Assembly: GCA_039105265.1 (NCBI GenBank)
Contig: JAPFFF010000014.1
Location: forward strand, 1,116,001 to 1,180,000
Direction of reading: 5' to 3'
DNA: 64,000 nucleotides
Source of the DNA: Tritrichomonas musculus
Lineage: Eukaryota; Parabasalia; Tritrichomonadida; Tritrichomonadidae
Each line of letters starts with the position of its first letter. Positions within the stretch are counted from its first letter, which is position 1. Both the position numbers and the translations under genes were made by a program. The notes beneath the pieces are model-generated. The model saw only the letters and a list, made by a program, of their open reading frames with translations. It had not been told where the DNA came from and ran no database searches. Below, one piece after another: positions 54,412-64,000 of the stretch.

Positions 54412-57400
54412 ATGGATTTCTATGATTCAGATCAATCGTTTTCTCATTGTCACTCAGACCTATTTGACAACGAAGATAAGTCTTTCGCCGAAGAAGAGAA
54501 ACTAGCTCTTCTAGATAAAATAAACGAACTGACAAAACAAAATACAGTTTTGAAAGCTCAATTTGAGCAAGCAATAGCCACAACAAAACAAATGAACGAA
54601 ATAATGCTGAAAAATTCCCAGCAAAATGCTGAAATCCGATCTTTAAAAAACGAAAAAGATCAACTTCAAAACAGACTTGAGATTAGTCTCAAATCAAATG
54701 AAGAATATGAACAACGGTTAGAAAAAGAAAAATCATCATACAATCATCAATTAATGCAATTGAACTCAGAAAAAGATTTAGAGGTATCAAATGCTAAAAA
54801 ACAATGCAATGCAAAGTTAGACGCCATGGCGATTCGTTTAAACCAGCTTGAAGATTGCAAAACACAGCTCGAAACACAAAATCAAACTTTATTGTCCAAA
54901 TTTAACAAACTTAACCAGGCAGCAACTAACTTTTTCCAAATTTCATTTGATGGAATCGAATCGTTAACATCGTTTTTCGAACAAAGTGTTCAAACTCTTC
55001 AAAATGTTCCAAGTGATACGACTCGACAGTCACCCACACCATTTGATCAGGATCAGCTATTACTCCAAGAAGATCCTGAACATGATCATTCTAAATGCAA
55101 GAAGAAGATAAATGCTTTAAAGAAACATTGCCAAAAATTTGTTGCCAAAATTGAACAACTTCAAAATGAAATAAATGAATCAGGATCTAAACATTCTAAA
55201 GAAGTTGAATCTTTCAAACATCAAATTCATCAATTGAAAGATGAACTTTCCGAATCAACAATTGCAAATAATCAAACAATCCAGCAACTACAAGGTAGTA
55301 ATGAATCATTGAAAAGTGAAATCCAAAAACTTAAAAAAGATTCGCTCCAACAGGCAAGCAATTTGACTTTTCTCTCGAATTTAAGTTATTCTCAAAATCA
55401 AGAACAACCAAAACAGCAACAAAAAGATAAAGACAGTAAAGATCGTTCTCTCAAAAAGAAATTAAATGAAATAAAAGAGTTAAATGAATCATATAAGCAA
55501 GAAAATATCAGGCTGAAAGATAAAATACGATTATTAGAGAAGTCAAATACTGATTTTTCATCGAAAATCAAAGATCTTGAAAATCAACAATCAGATTTAA
55601 CATTTACCATTAATAGACTTGAAAAAGAAAAATCAACTGCTGATGTTATTCATAAAGAGACTTTAAATGAACTTCAAAGTGTTCGTGACTTATTACATTC
55701 AAGGAATGATCAGAATGAAATAAAGAATGACAAAAACAAAAAAGAAATCGAGAAGCTTCAAGCTAAAATTAATCAATTTGAGTCAACAATTAAATCTCAA
55801 AAAAATCAAATTCATACACAAGAGTTAGAAAACCAATCATTAAAGAATGAAAAAGAAACAATGAGCAAAACCCTTAACATTACTCAAGATGAAAATAAAG
55901 AGCTCGAAAATAAAGTTCGCTCTCTTAATGAAGAAATCATTGAAATTCGCGACCAACTTAATTCTAAACCAGATATTAATATAGATGATATCTTACCTCC
56001 TTCATCTTTAAGATTCCAAGGGTTTGATCCTGTTTTATCTGATAAGATCGAAGGTGTAATTGGAACTTCATTTTCGCCATCAATAAAAATCAGCAGAATA
56101 TATTCGATTATTTCAAATTACTATGAAAATGCGATTAAAGATAAAGAATGCTCAGTTCAACATATGACTGCTCACCTCCAAAACGTTAAAAATCAATTAA
56201 ATAAGCTTTTTGTTGATATATCATTGATTCTTGCAATTGATCCAGTTTCATTCGATGATATCATAGATCGAAATAAATCAGAAGTATTGCTTACAAAAAT
56301 TTCAGGATGCTGTAAAGGATATGATGATCTTAAACGTAAAAATACTGAACTTAACGTCATTGTTGAAAGAATAACAGATGAATTTGGGACTAGTCCAGAT
56401 ATGCCATCCTATATTACATCAATAAGACAAAAATATGAAGCTCAAACAAATATATTAAAGAAGCAAATCAAGAAATATCAAGAAGTAAAGAAATCCAATA
56501 AGTTATTGAGGAGAAAAGCAGAATCAACAATGTCTATACTTGAGCAGCAAAATGCAAAATTAACCTCAGAATTGTGCGAAATGAAAGCTTTGAACGGCAA
56601 TCTAACCACCAAGCTTCAATCAGCGAAGTCCGAAATGAACAATATCAAACGTAAGTATGAATCAATTAAAGCAACAAATGAACACACAGAAGATTCAATG
56701 CGCAGCGAACATGATCAAATTGTTCAAACAATGTCACAAAACTTTATGAATGAAAAATCTCAACTTTTGGCTCAATTTGAACAAGTCAAGGCTGATAATG
56801 AGAAATTGAAAGCAAAAGTTTCAGAACATGAATTGTCTATAAATAGATTGAAATCAATTATTCAGAAGCATCGTGATGAAATTAAAGAAAGAGATGAAGA
56901 AAGCTCCCAATTGAAAGAAAATAAAAATAATGAAGAAAACGAATTAAGAAGAAAATTCGACATAGAAAAGAATCAATTAGTTCAAACATATGAAAATGCA
57001 ATTGCTGCTATCCAAGCTCAAATGGGAAATCAAAGAAACGACTCCGAACAATTATCTTCTGAATTAAAAAATGCTCAAAATAAAATTGCACAAATACAGT
57101 CAGCTAATGCAAAACTGAAAAAAGAAAAGAAAAGACTTGAAGAGGCAATGAAAGAAAATGAAGAACAAGTCGAACGTGAAAGAAAGATACAACAAGTGAC
57201 CACTCAAAATCAGATTGCAACAATTGAAAACAAATACTCTCAGATGATTGAAGACGCAAAAGCTAAGTGTGAAAGCGACAAAATGAAGATATTTTCTTAC
57301 GCGGTAAGTGAATTCAAAAGATATAGTAATCAATGCGAATCAATAAACGAAAGAAGTTATCGTTCTTTGATCACTAAAGTTAGGAAAGAACTTGATCGTT

Positions 57401-57492
57401 TAACTGAATCAGATTCTGTGATTCGCCAAATTGCTAACGCTGTTCCTAAACAATCAACAGATGAAGCAGTCTCTAAGTTGAGACTGAGTTAA
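54412..57492 (+). CDS. Large coiled-coil protein of unknown function
   Basis: 1026 residues. Heptad coiled coil covers ~25-150, ~225-520 and ~640-985, with a compact non-coiled block at ~525-640 (LPPSSLRFQGFDPVLSDKIEGVIGT...). The N-terminal 25 residues are acidic. No known family motif is seen. Trichomonads have many such proteins in the cytoskeleton and at the nuclear envelope. The same type of gene lies at 19538, but I see no shared sequence beyond composition. Confidence 0.8.
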   Translation: MDFYDSDQSFSHCHSDLFDNEDKSFAEEEKLALLDKINELTKQNTVLKAQFEQAIATTKQMNEIMLKNSQQNAEIRSLKNEKDQLQNRLEISLKSNEEYEQRLEKEKSSYNHQLMQLNSEKDLEVSNAKKQCNAKLDAMAIRLNQLEDCKTQLETQNQTLLSKFNKLNQAATNFFQISFDGIESLTSFFEQSVQTLQNVPSDTTRQSPTPFDQDQLLLQEDPEHDHSKCKKKINALKKHCQKFVAKIEQLQNEINESGSKHSKEVESFKHQIHQLKDELSESTIANNQTIQQLQGSNESLKSEIQKLKKDSLQQASNLTFLSNLSYSQNQEQPKQQQKDKDSKDRSLKKKLNEIKELNESYKQENIRLKDKIRLLEKSNTDFSSKIKDLENQQSDLTFTINRLEKEKSTADVIHKETLNELQSVRDLLHSRNDQNEIKNDKNKKEIEKLQAKINQFESTIKSQKNQIHTQELENQSLKNEKETMSKTLNITQDENKELENKVRSLNEEIIEIRDQLNSKPDINIDDILPPSSLRFQGFDPVLSDKIEGVIGTSFSPSIKISRIYSIISNYYENAIKDKECSVQHMTAHLQNVKNQLNKLFVDISLILAIDPVSFDDIIDRNKSEVLLTKISGCCKGYDDLKRKNTELNVIVERITDEFGTSPDMPSYITSIRQKYEAQTNILKKQIKKYQEVKKSNKLLRRKAESTMSILEQQNAKLTSELCEMKALNGNLTTKLQSAKSEMNNIKRKYESIKATNEHTEDSMRSEHDQIVQTMSQNFMNEKSQLLAQFEQVKADNEKLKAKVSEHELSINRLKSIIQKHRDEIKERDEESSQLKENKNNEENELRRKFDIEKNQLVQTYENAIAAIQAQMGNQRNDSEQLSSELKNAQNKIAQIQSANAKLKKEKKRLEEAMKENEEQVERERKIQQVTTQNQIATIENKYSQMIEDAKAKCESDKMKIFSYAVSEFKRYSNQCESINERSYRSLITKVRKELDRLTESDSVIRQIANAVPKQSTDEAVSKLRLS

Positions 57493-57670
57493 GCTCAATT
57501 GTTTTTTTTTTTTATAGTTCATGTTTTTTATTTAATGTGATAAAAATGAAAATATTATTTTTTTTTTATGTTTTCTTTTCAATTTTAAAATTGATAATCA
57601 TTCAATATTTAATGGTCTGGACAAATATCCTTTTAAACTTTTATGTGTACTATTTTTCACTAAGATTAAC

Positions 57671-58840
57671 ATGGATGAAGAAGAAGAAAAAAACTTTTTT
57701 GAATTACTAATAGAAAGAGAGCCAAACGTTTTTTATATATCGTTAACTTTAACAATTTCAATTATTATTGCATATTTTTTCACCAAAACTTACTTTTTTG
57801 GGATATTTTCATTTCATGAGCATGCAAAAATATTTTTTTATTTCATTTTACAATGTATTTCCATTTGTTATGAATTTCAATTTGCTATTCAACAATGCGA
57901 TTTTCTACAAATTACATCTTTTTTAACTCCAATTTCTCTATTTTACTATTCCTTGTGTTCGTATCGTAAATTTGAATTGATTCTCAATTCATATGACCGA
58001 TCTTCAAAAGTTTGTAACAAAAGATTTACTAGATTGATCGTGGGCATTATTTTTCTTACCGCATCAATTGAATTTTACTTAACTATATTAAACGATAAAT
58101 TTCATATTAAAGATATGGACAAAATTATTTTTTTCTTGCATGACGAATCAACTTTTGAATTAATTAAAAAGCCAATTATTATTATCCTTTATCATGCACA
58201 AGCAATGAATTTACTAACAGTATTTAATCTTTTATCATTTTTAATTGAAATAGGTCTTTGTTTAAATATCAGTTCTCTTGTCGATTTCATTTGGTTTAGT
58301 AAATTAATACATGAACTATTTCAAGTATTTTTGGCAATTCATTGCTGTGATAGCATTTTCTTAGCAATTCCAGATGCAGCATTTCATTCCTCTTTTGCTA
58401 TTTTCTATTTTTGGAAGCAAAAAAGAATTCGTGCAACAATTCAATTCATCAAAGAAATTTACTTTACTCTTTCAGAAAAAAACGATTATGATACAGAAAA
58501 TCATAAAGTACCAAACAAAATTATTGATATAAAAGAAAGCCACAAATTTACTAATAATAAAATTGGTGATCACAAAAATTCTAAGAATAATATTTATTTT
58601 AATCAAGATGACGATAAAGAAATTACGAATGAAAATAATAATAATAATACGATAAAGAAATTACAAGGAATTGAAATCAAAGATGATGAAATTGATAATG
58701 TTATAAATAATAGCCAAAGTGACGGAGAAGATTATTTTTTTGGTCAAGATGAATTAGAACCAAATTCAGATATTTCAGAAGAAAATTTAAAAAATGAAAA
58801 TGTATTAAATACTTTTGATCATGAAAATCTTGACGACTGA
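57671..58840 (+). CDS. Multi-pass membrane protein with Asn/Asp-rich tail, unknown
   Basis: 389 residues, ending in TGA. An acidic N-terminus (MDEEEEKNFFELL) is followed by roughly seven hydrophobic segments between residues 22 and 260, many with aromatic residues. A hydrophilic C-terminal ~125 residues follows, rich in Asn, Asp, Lys and Glu. I do not recognise the family. The topology could fit a seven-helix protein, but no receptor signature is visible. The frame and composition are clearly protein-like. Confidence 0.75.
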   Translation: MDEEEEKNFFELLIEREPNVFYISLTLTISIIIAYFFTKTYFFGIFSFHEHAKIFFYFILQCISICYEFQFAIQQCDFLQITSFLTPISLFYYSLCSYRKFELILNSYDRSSKVCNKRFTRLIVGIIFLTASIEFYLTILNDKFHIKDMDKIIFFLHDESTFELIKKPIIIILYHAQAMNLLTVFNLLSFLIEIGLCLNISSLVDFIWFSKLIHELFQVFLAIHCCDSIFLAIPDAAFHSSFAIFYFWKQKRIRATIQFIKEIYFTLSEKNDYDTENHKVPNKIIDIKESHKFTNNKIGDHKNSKNNIYFNQDDDKEITNENNNNNTIKKLQGIEIKDDEIDNVINNSQSDGEDYFFGQDELEPNSDISEENLKNENVLNTFDHENLDD

Positions 58841-59328
58841 AAAATAGCAGAATCATAACCGATAATATAACTAATATAATTTTGATTGTTTGCAATTAAA
58901 ATTAAAAAAATATAATACCAAATTCTTCAGAATGATATGAATTGCAAATAATAGATAGTTTATTTCAATTGTTATTATGATGTATGTTGATAAAATAATT
59001 TTAAGTATTTTTTTACTTATTTATTTATTTCTTTGATTCTAAAATGTATACTTTAAATTTAAACCAATATAATTATATTTTTTAATGCACTTTTCTTTCA
59101 TACTAATAAAATATATTAGTATGCCTATAGTTCAATACACAAATTTAATGACAATAAAGGAATATGCATATATGCTGAAGGAAAAATTAATATTTATGTT
59201 TATGCTTATATCTTCATTAATCCAAATATAACTAAACGAATTATATAAAATTTTCAAAAAGAAATTCTAAAATTTTGAGACAAATTGAATATCATTGAAA
59301 ATTGAATGATAATGAATAAATGAAAACA
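58841..59328. other. AT-rich spacer left of the palindrome
   Basis: No gene or repeat recognised. Confidence 0.45.
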
Positions 59329-60193
59329 GAAATGAAGAGAGAAAATAGAATATAATAAAGAAATATAAAAGAAGAGAAGAAGAATAAAATCGAATAACAA
59401 TTATAAATATCGATTTAGATCAAATTTATTATAATATTTTTTAAAAGTTGATATCTGGAATGTTAAAGTCGAATGAATCAAACATTTCATCTGAGTTACT
59501 AATGAAGAATTGTTGAAATTTATCTGTTTCTTCATCATTTATAGAAAGATTTGAGAAATACAGAGAGTTATTAAAGTTGTTATTCATTTCTGAAGAACTT
59601 TGAAGGTTGACAAGCGTGAAATTGCTTTCATCAAAAGCATGACTGTGAGTGTTGTCATTGCCGTTTGCTATTTGATTTGATTCTGTTCTTTGATTATGAG
59701 CTTTTCTTGCTCGTCTTCCTTCATGAATTCTTCTTCTTTTTTGTGTTTTTATTTTGTTCTCAAGTTGTCCAAGATTGTCAAGTTGAAAAGAATTTATTTC
59801 ATGATGATGATCATCTACTACTACTATCTTATTCCATTTCGAGTTACAACGTGCTCTACGTGGCATAAATTAAATGATATTGAAAAACATTGCAAGAAAA
59901 GAATTTTATTTTTTTGAAAATAAAAATTTTCAATTTTTTCAAACAGACCTATAGAAAAAATAGTCAAAATAATCAAACAAAGCTTTATCAAAAATCAGTT
60001 CATTTTTAGTATTTTTAAAATTTGCAATGTACTCCACTTTAGATAAGAAAAACGACTAATTTTCGCATTATATCAAACATTTCTCATTCTCGTTCGCTAA
60101 GTTTTCTGTTTCTGAGACCTTCTACTTTGATTTTACTCGTACAATTTTGTGTTTTTATTCTGTTTGCGTAGACTATTTAATATATCTGTTTTC
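59329..60193 (-). repeat. Left arm of an 865-bp inverted duplication
   Basis: Every position x pairs with 120739 minus x in the right arm (60546-61410), and this sum is constant from the outer to the inner edge, so there is no net length difference. By eye I saw one mismatch near the outer edge (AAATAGAATATAA against AAATAGAAGATAA). The arm includes a whole gene and its upstream region. Confidence 0.95.
59441..59866 (-). CDS. 141-residue basic/acidic protein, copy A of an identical pair
   Basis: Identical in sequence to the plus-strand gene at 60873-61298. The N-terminal half is basic (MPRRARCNSKWNK; KIKTQKRRRIHEGRRARKAHNQR). The C-terminal half is acidic and Asn/Ser/Phe-rich (NDEETDKFQQFF; FDSFDFNIPDINF). 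I recognise no domain. The basic half could bind nucleic acid and the acidic-aromatic half resembles an activation-type tail, but this is a guess. The two copies are divergently oriented with their upstream regions facing each other. Confidence 0.75.
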   Translation of the reverse strand: MPRRARCNSKWNKIVVVDDHHHEINSFQLDNLGQLENKIKTQKRRRIHEGRRARKAHNQRTESNQIANGNDNTHSHAFDESNFTLVNLQSSSEMNNNFNNSLYFSNLSINDEETDKFQQFFISNSDEMFDSFDFNIPDINF

Positions 60194-60545
60194 TATTCAT
60201 CATATTTTTTAACAATATCATTTATGGTATATTTTAAATTCAATACACTTCTTCGTTATATGCTGTATTAATCTCATATTTATACATTTTCCAAAATCTA
60301 TAAAATAATTAAATAAGAATAAAATCGATGACACTCTGTTTGAAGGTCTATCATATTCATTTAGTTTTTAATAAGCAAATTTTATTGTGCCTTAAAGCTT
60401 GGGGAAATAAAATTGGGTTACTTTTAATAATTATTCAAAATATTTAAAAAAAAAATTGGGAGAAACTTATTTTAGGACTTTTAAATAGCAAATATTGCAT
60501 ATACCATTAACTATAATAATTAAATAGCCTATAAAAAATGATAAC
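60194..60545. other. Spacer of the palindrome
   Basis: 352 bp of unique A/T-rich sequence between the two arms. No gene is seen. The central part includes a run of nine to ten A near 60444-60455. Confidence 0.6.
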
Positions 60546-61410
60546 GAAAACAGATATATTAAATAGTCTACGCAAACAGAATAAAAACACAAAATTGTAC
60601 GAGTAAAATCAAAGTAGAAGGTCTCAGAAACAGAAAACTTAGCGAACGAGAATGAGAAATGTTTGATATAATGCGAAAATTAGTCGTTTTTCTTATCTAA
60701 AGTGGAGTACATTGCAAATTTTAAAAATACTAAAAATGAACTGATTTTTGATAAAGCTTTGTTTGATTATTTTGACTATTTTTTCTATAGGTCTGTTTGA
60801 AAAAATTGAAAATTTTTATTTTCAAAAAAATAAAATTCTTTTCTTGCAATGTTTTTCAATATCATTTAATTTATGCCACGTAGAGCACGTTGTAACTCGA
60901 AATGGAATAAGATAGTAGTAGTAGATGATCATCATCATGAAATAAATTCTTTTCAACTTGACAATCTTGGACAACTTGAGAACAAAATAAAAACACAAAA
61001 AAGAAGAAGAATTCATGAAGGAAGACGAGCAAGAAAAGCTCATAATCAAAGAACAGAATCAAATCAAATAGCAAACGGCAATGACAACACTCACAGTCAT
61101 GCTTTTGATGAAAGCAATTTCACGCTTGTCAACCTTCAAAGTTCTTCAGAAATGAATAACAACTTTAATAACTCTCTGTATTTCTCAAATCTTTCTATAA
61201 ATGATGAAGAAACAGATAAATTTCAACAATTCTTCATTAGTAACTCAGATGAAATGTTTGATTCATTCGACTTTAACATTCCAGATATCAACTTTTAAAA
61301 AATATAATAATAAATTTGATCTAAATCGATATTTATAATTGTTATTCGATTTTATTCTTCTTCTCTTCTTTTATATTTCTTTATTATCTTCTATTTTCTC
61401 TCTTCATTTC
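60546..61410 (+). repeat. Right arm of the 865-bp inverted duplication
   Basis: Complement of 59329-60193. Identity ends abruptly at 60546 on the inner side and at 61410 on the outer side. No target-site duplication or transposon terminus is obvious at the outer edges. Confidence 0.95.
60873..61298 (+). CDS. 141-residue basic/acidic protein, copy B of the identical pair
   Basis: Same protein as 59441-59866, with about 330 bp of identical upstream sequence inside the arm. Because the flanking non-coding sequence is also identical, the identity reflects a recent duplication or ongoing gene conversion rather than protein-level constraint. Confidence 0.75.
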   Translation: MPRRARCNSKWNKIVVVDDHHHEINSFQLDNLGQLENKIKTQKRRRIHEGRRARKAHNQRTESNQIANGNDNTHSHAFDESNFTLVNLQSSSEMNNNFNNSLYFSNLSINDEETDKFQQFFISNSDEMFDSFDFNIPDINF

Positions 61411-62302
61411 ATTTTTAAATTCACCTTAAGACCAAAAAAATTGAGGCACTTATCAACTTTTTCAATTATTTGTAGGCTTCGCTTTCAAATAAAATTTTGT
61501 CTTCTCATTGAATTTTATAATAATTAATTCAATTTTATATTCCAAATTGAAACGTAATTTTAAATTTTTTTTTTTCTTTGATGCTATTTACACCTTTTTT
61601 TGCGCCACTATCTTTTCGATACATATAATATTTCCTGAACCTATAGAACTTAATATTCTTTCTGAAGAATGATCACTTTCTTCATATTCTCAAAAAAAGT
61701 TGCTGAGTTCGCTCCAAAAGAACTTGGAAAATCTACTGGTAATTCTTTTGATATCGTTTTACAAAAATTCCATTTGGTATTTATCTCTAATAGGATCCGT
61801 CCGTATCTTGATTATCAATAATTTGTTGTATTCAAGACATTCGAATATATAAGCAGCAACACCAACTTATTATACATGATTCGTCATTATGACATGACGG
61901 AAGGAGTTTCTAAAGATTTCAAGAAATATATTCTTTGTGATCAAGTGAACCTTTGGTTCCAATATACTTGGGGAAAAAGAAGATTTATATTACAAAATCT
62001 TTTCTCGTCTTATTTCTCTTTCAGAATTCAAATAGACTCCACTTTAATTTTTTATTCATACTTGTATATGAAATATTACCAAAATATTTAAATTACATTT
62101 AACTCATACTTATTCAACAAGAAACATTCAGGCCAATTATAAAAAAAAATAGACCTGTTCACTAAAATTGAATAATAATTCTTCGAAGCAAAATACATGT
62201 ATTTTTTTCTTTTAATAAACTGTATATATTATCTTTATAATTCTAATCATTTGACTTTATTTAAATACAGCATCTAAAAATAATATAATATATAATTATT
62301 AT
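61411..62302. other. Intergenic region
   Basis: No convincing gene. A 71-codon frame at 61876-62091 and the GC-richer patch around 61680-61980 could be decayed coding sequence, but I recognise nothing in it. Confidence 0.4.
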
Positions 62303-63838
62303 CTAATAAACTAGAGTTTTTAAGGATTCCTCGTCCAATGAGTATATCCCATCAAACATATTAAAAACAGGGAACAATGATTGTTCTTCTAGCTGCAAAG
62401 AATCTGGAATAGATGATATTTCCAAATATATCTCATTATTTTTGGTGAAACTTACATTAACACCAAGCAATGGAAAATAAGGATTATAACCACGAGCAAT
62501 TCTAACCAAATCCTTAGTTGAACAAGGCTTCCCTGATTTAAATTTTTCACATTCTTCTTGAACCATTGTAGAAAATAAATTCATATCAACAATGCATGCA
62601 AGTTCTCTGAATTTGAGCATTTCTCTTGCATAATTTCCGCCATCATCAACAGATTTAGCGAATTCGGAAGTCAATTCATCTAAAGCTTCAGTTAGACAAA
62701 TTTTTTTCTCTTTAAAAAAGCGAACAATCATTGTGAATGTCCAATCTAATGGTAAAGAAAGCGTTTTCCAAAGCGAATTAATTATTTCAAACGTTATATA
62801 TAAAAATTTTGCTGACACAAAATCACATATTAAATGATAAGGACAGTTTGATTTGTATTGAAATTTATTTATATTTTCAATTGATTGATGAATTAATACA
62901 CGAATAATGTTTAAATTATTGCGTATTTCTGAACCAATTCTCAAAGATAAAGATATATTTTCAGCATTCATTAAAATTGATAAAATTAATGAAAATTCAG
63001 TGTAAGGAATAATTTTTGTGTTATATTTTTCATTTTTATCGTCAAAATTAAAATCAATGTCAAAGTTGATGGCCTCAATAATGGGAAATTTGTTCATTTC
63101 ATCTTTGGCTTCAGACATTATACCCAAAAAGATACGTCGTTCTTCTATTGCAGAATTAACTAAAGATGAACTACTTAAAGATGTTTTACGAAGTTGTTGA
63201 GATTTCTGATTTTCTTGAACTATTGCTTTTAATGCAGAACTGATTGTTTGTTCACTTTGAATGTCAATATCGGCAAGTTCATCGTACTTCTTATTAGCTA
63301 TATCGATATTATAAAGTGGGTTTCCGTTTCTACTTTCATTTCCTTCGTCATCTGATACATGACCAACGGCTGCAACACATCCCCACATTAGTATTTTAAA
63401 TTTGTGATTTAAAATAAAGTGCGATGTAAAGTGTGATTCAAGATTTCGCTGCTCAAAAAGCTTTCGATATGAAGTATTTCTTCCACATTCTGCAAATTGT
63501 TTCTTCTTTTTTGACTTTGAATGCTCAATTGCAACATGACTTGCAATTTCCTTTATTTTCTCTTTTTTTTTGAGGTTATTCGGCGGAAAATATATATCAG
63601 GTAGATAATATTTAGTTATAGATGAATTAATCAAATTTTGAGGTGGCTCAGTTGATTTCCTTTTTGGGACCCTGCGCATAGCTTTTGCTTTATCAGGATA
63701 TTCTGCTGAATACAAAGAAATAAAAATGTGGGATGGCGAAAAACTCGGTATTGGTGACATATAAATTGACATTAAATCATTTGATGCAGATTTCATATCA
63801 GATGGAAGTAAAGATATAATATTTGGCGATGGAATCAT
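62303..63838 (-). CDS. 511-residue protein of unknown function
   Basis: No family recognised. Residues 1-115 contain Ser/Pro-rich and basic patches (RRVPKRKS; KSKKKKQ). Residues ~140-160 hold a hydrophobic stretch (ILMWGCVAAVGHV). From ~250 to 511 the protein looks globular and mixed, with a helical section (SLILSILMNAENISLSLRIGSEIRNNLNIIRVLIHQSIENI). Start at the first in-frame ATG. It is divergent from the GTPase gene, with 78 bp between the starts, so the two may share a promoter region. Confidence 0.72.
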   Translation of the reverse strand: MIPSPNIISLLPSDMKSASNDLMSIYMSPIPSFSPSHIFISLYSAEYPDKAKAMRRVPKRKSTEPPQNLINSSITKYYLPDIYFPPNNLKKKEKIKEIASHVAIEHSKSKKKKQFAECGRNTSYRKLFEQRNLESHFTSHFILNHKFKILMWGCVAAVGHVSDDEGNESRNGNPLYNIDIANKKYDELADIDIQSEQTISSALKAIVQENQKSQQLRKTSLSSSSLVNSAIEERRIFLGIMSEAKDEMNKFPIIEAINFDIDFNFDDKNEKYNTKIIPYTEFSLILSILMNAENISLSLRIGSEIRNNLNIIRVLIHQSIENINKFQYKSNCPYHLICDFVSAKFLYITFEIINSLWKTLSLPLDWTFTMIVRFFKEKKICLTEALDELTSEFAKSVDDGGNYAREMLKFRELACIVDMNLFSTMVQEECEKFKSGKPCSTKDLVRIARGYNPYFPLLGVNVSFTKNNEIYLEISSIPDSLQLEEQSLFPVFNMFDGIYSLDEESLKTLVY

Positions 63839-63916
63839 TTTGATTTTTAGAAGGCTAAATTTTTAAACATTCATGGCTAATTCATATTCTCAAAATAATA
63901 AAATTATTTTGAAATA
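63839..63916. promoter_or_regulatory. Short divergent promoter region
   Basis: Only 78 bp separate two divergent starts, so both promoters must fit here or overlap the genes. It contains TTCATATTCTCA and ATTCATGG, which could be TCA-type initiator elements. This is not proven. Confidence 0.35.
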
Positions 63917-64000
63917 ATGAAATCAACTTCTCGGAAAGTTATTGTCGTTGGTTCAAGCGGAGTTGGAAAAACTTCATTAATTAGTTCATTTATTGGAAAT
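63917..64000 (+). CDS. Small GTPase (Rab/Ras type), N-terminal fragment
   Basis: 28 codons before the window ends: KVIVVGSSGVGKTSLISSFIGN. GSSGVGKTS is the P-loop (G1) of Ras-superfamily GTPases, and the preceding KVIVVG strand and following SLISSFI helix fit the Rab/Ras fold. Which subfamily cannot be told from this part. Confidence 0.88.
   Translation, partial: MKSTSRKVIVVGSSGVGKTSLISSFIGN

Overview
The window looks like nuclear DNA of a parabasalid protist, most likely Tritrichomonas or a close relative. It is very AT-rich with AT-richer spacers. Every large gene is one uninterrupted reading frame with standard stops (TGA ends at least two genes, which argues against a ciliate code). The content is trichomonad in character: a Myb factor, a BspA-like leucine-rich-repeat protein, a probable initiator-binding-domain factor, a BTB/coiled-coil/C2 protein, a multi-GAF cyclic-nucleotide phosphodiesterase, a Polinton/Maverick relic and many short inverted-repeat DNA transposons. 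The species is inferred.

Layout. 1-6.1 kb: tail of a Myb gene, a transposon copy, an XRN-family 5'-3' exoribonuclease and a small acidic protein. 6.3-15.2 kb: a 2242-residue Sfi1-like protein with about 18 divergent repeats, then a probable IBD DNA-binding factor. 15.2-19.5 kb: a gene desert ending in three different non-autonomous DNA transposons packed side by side. 19.5-22.6 kb: a CEP290-like coiled-coil protein. 22.9-34.1 kb: a mobile-element district with a 408-bp element, the Polinton-type relic, a tandem double-hairpin module and a 2.55-kb TA-flanked inverted-repeat element. 34.1-43.5 kb: a TMEM33-like membrane protein, a second copy of the first transposon, a Polo-like kinase, the BTB/C2 protein, a MORN5 homologue and a HYPK-like UBA protein. 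43.5-46 kb: two more inverted-repeat elements. 46.2-58.8 kb: phosphodiesterase, an acidic low-complexity protein, a putative secreted protein, the BspA protein, a second coiled-coil giant and a multi-pass membrane protein. 59.3-61.4 kb: an almost perfect inverted duplication with 865-bp arms, each arm carrying the same 141-codon gene. 62.3-64 kb: an unrecognised 511-residue protein and the start of a small GTPase gene.

The host genes do not form a pathway. Several fit a flagellate with an elaborate cytoskeleton and division apparatus (Sfi1-like, CEP290-like, MORN5, Polo kinase). Others serve RNA turnover (XRN), nascent-chain biology (HYPK-like), cyclic-nucleotide signalling and transcription. 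The most unusual structures are the 865-bp twin-gene palindrome, the repeat-built Sfi1-like giant, the packed cluster of distinct transposons with readable target-site duplications, and the tandem double-hairpin module beside the Polinton relic. I found no CRISPR array, no rRNA and no convincing tRNA.
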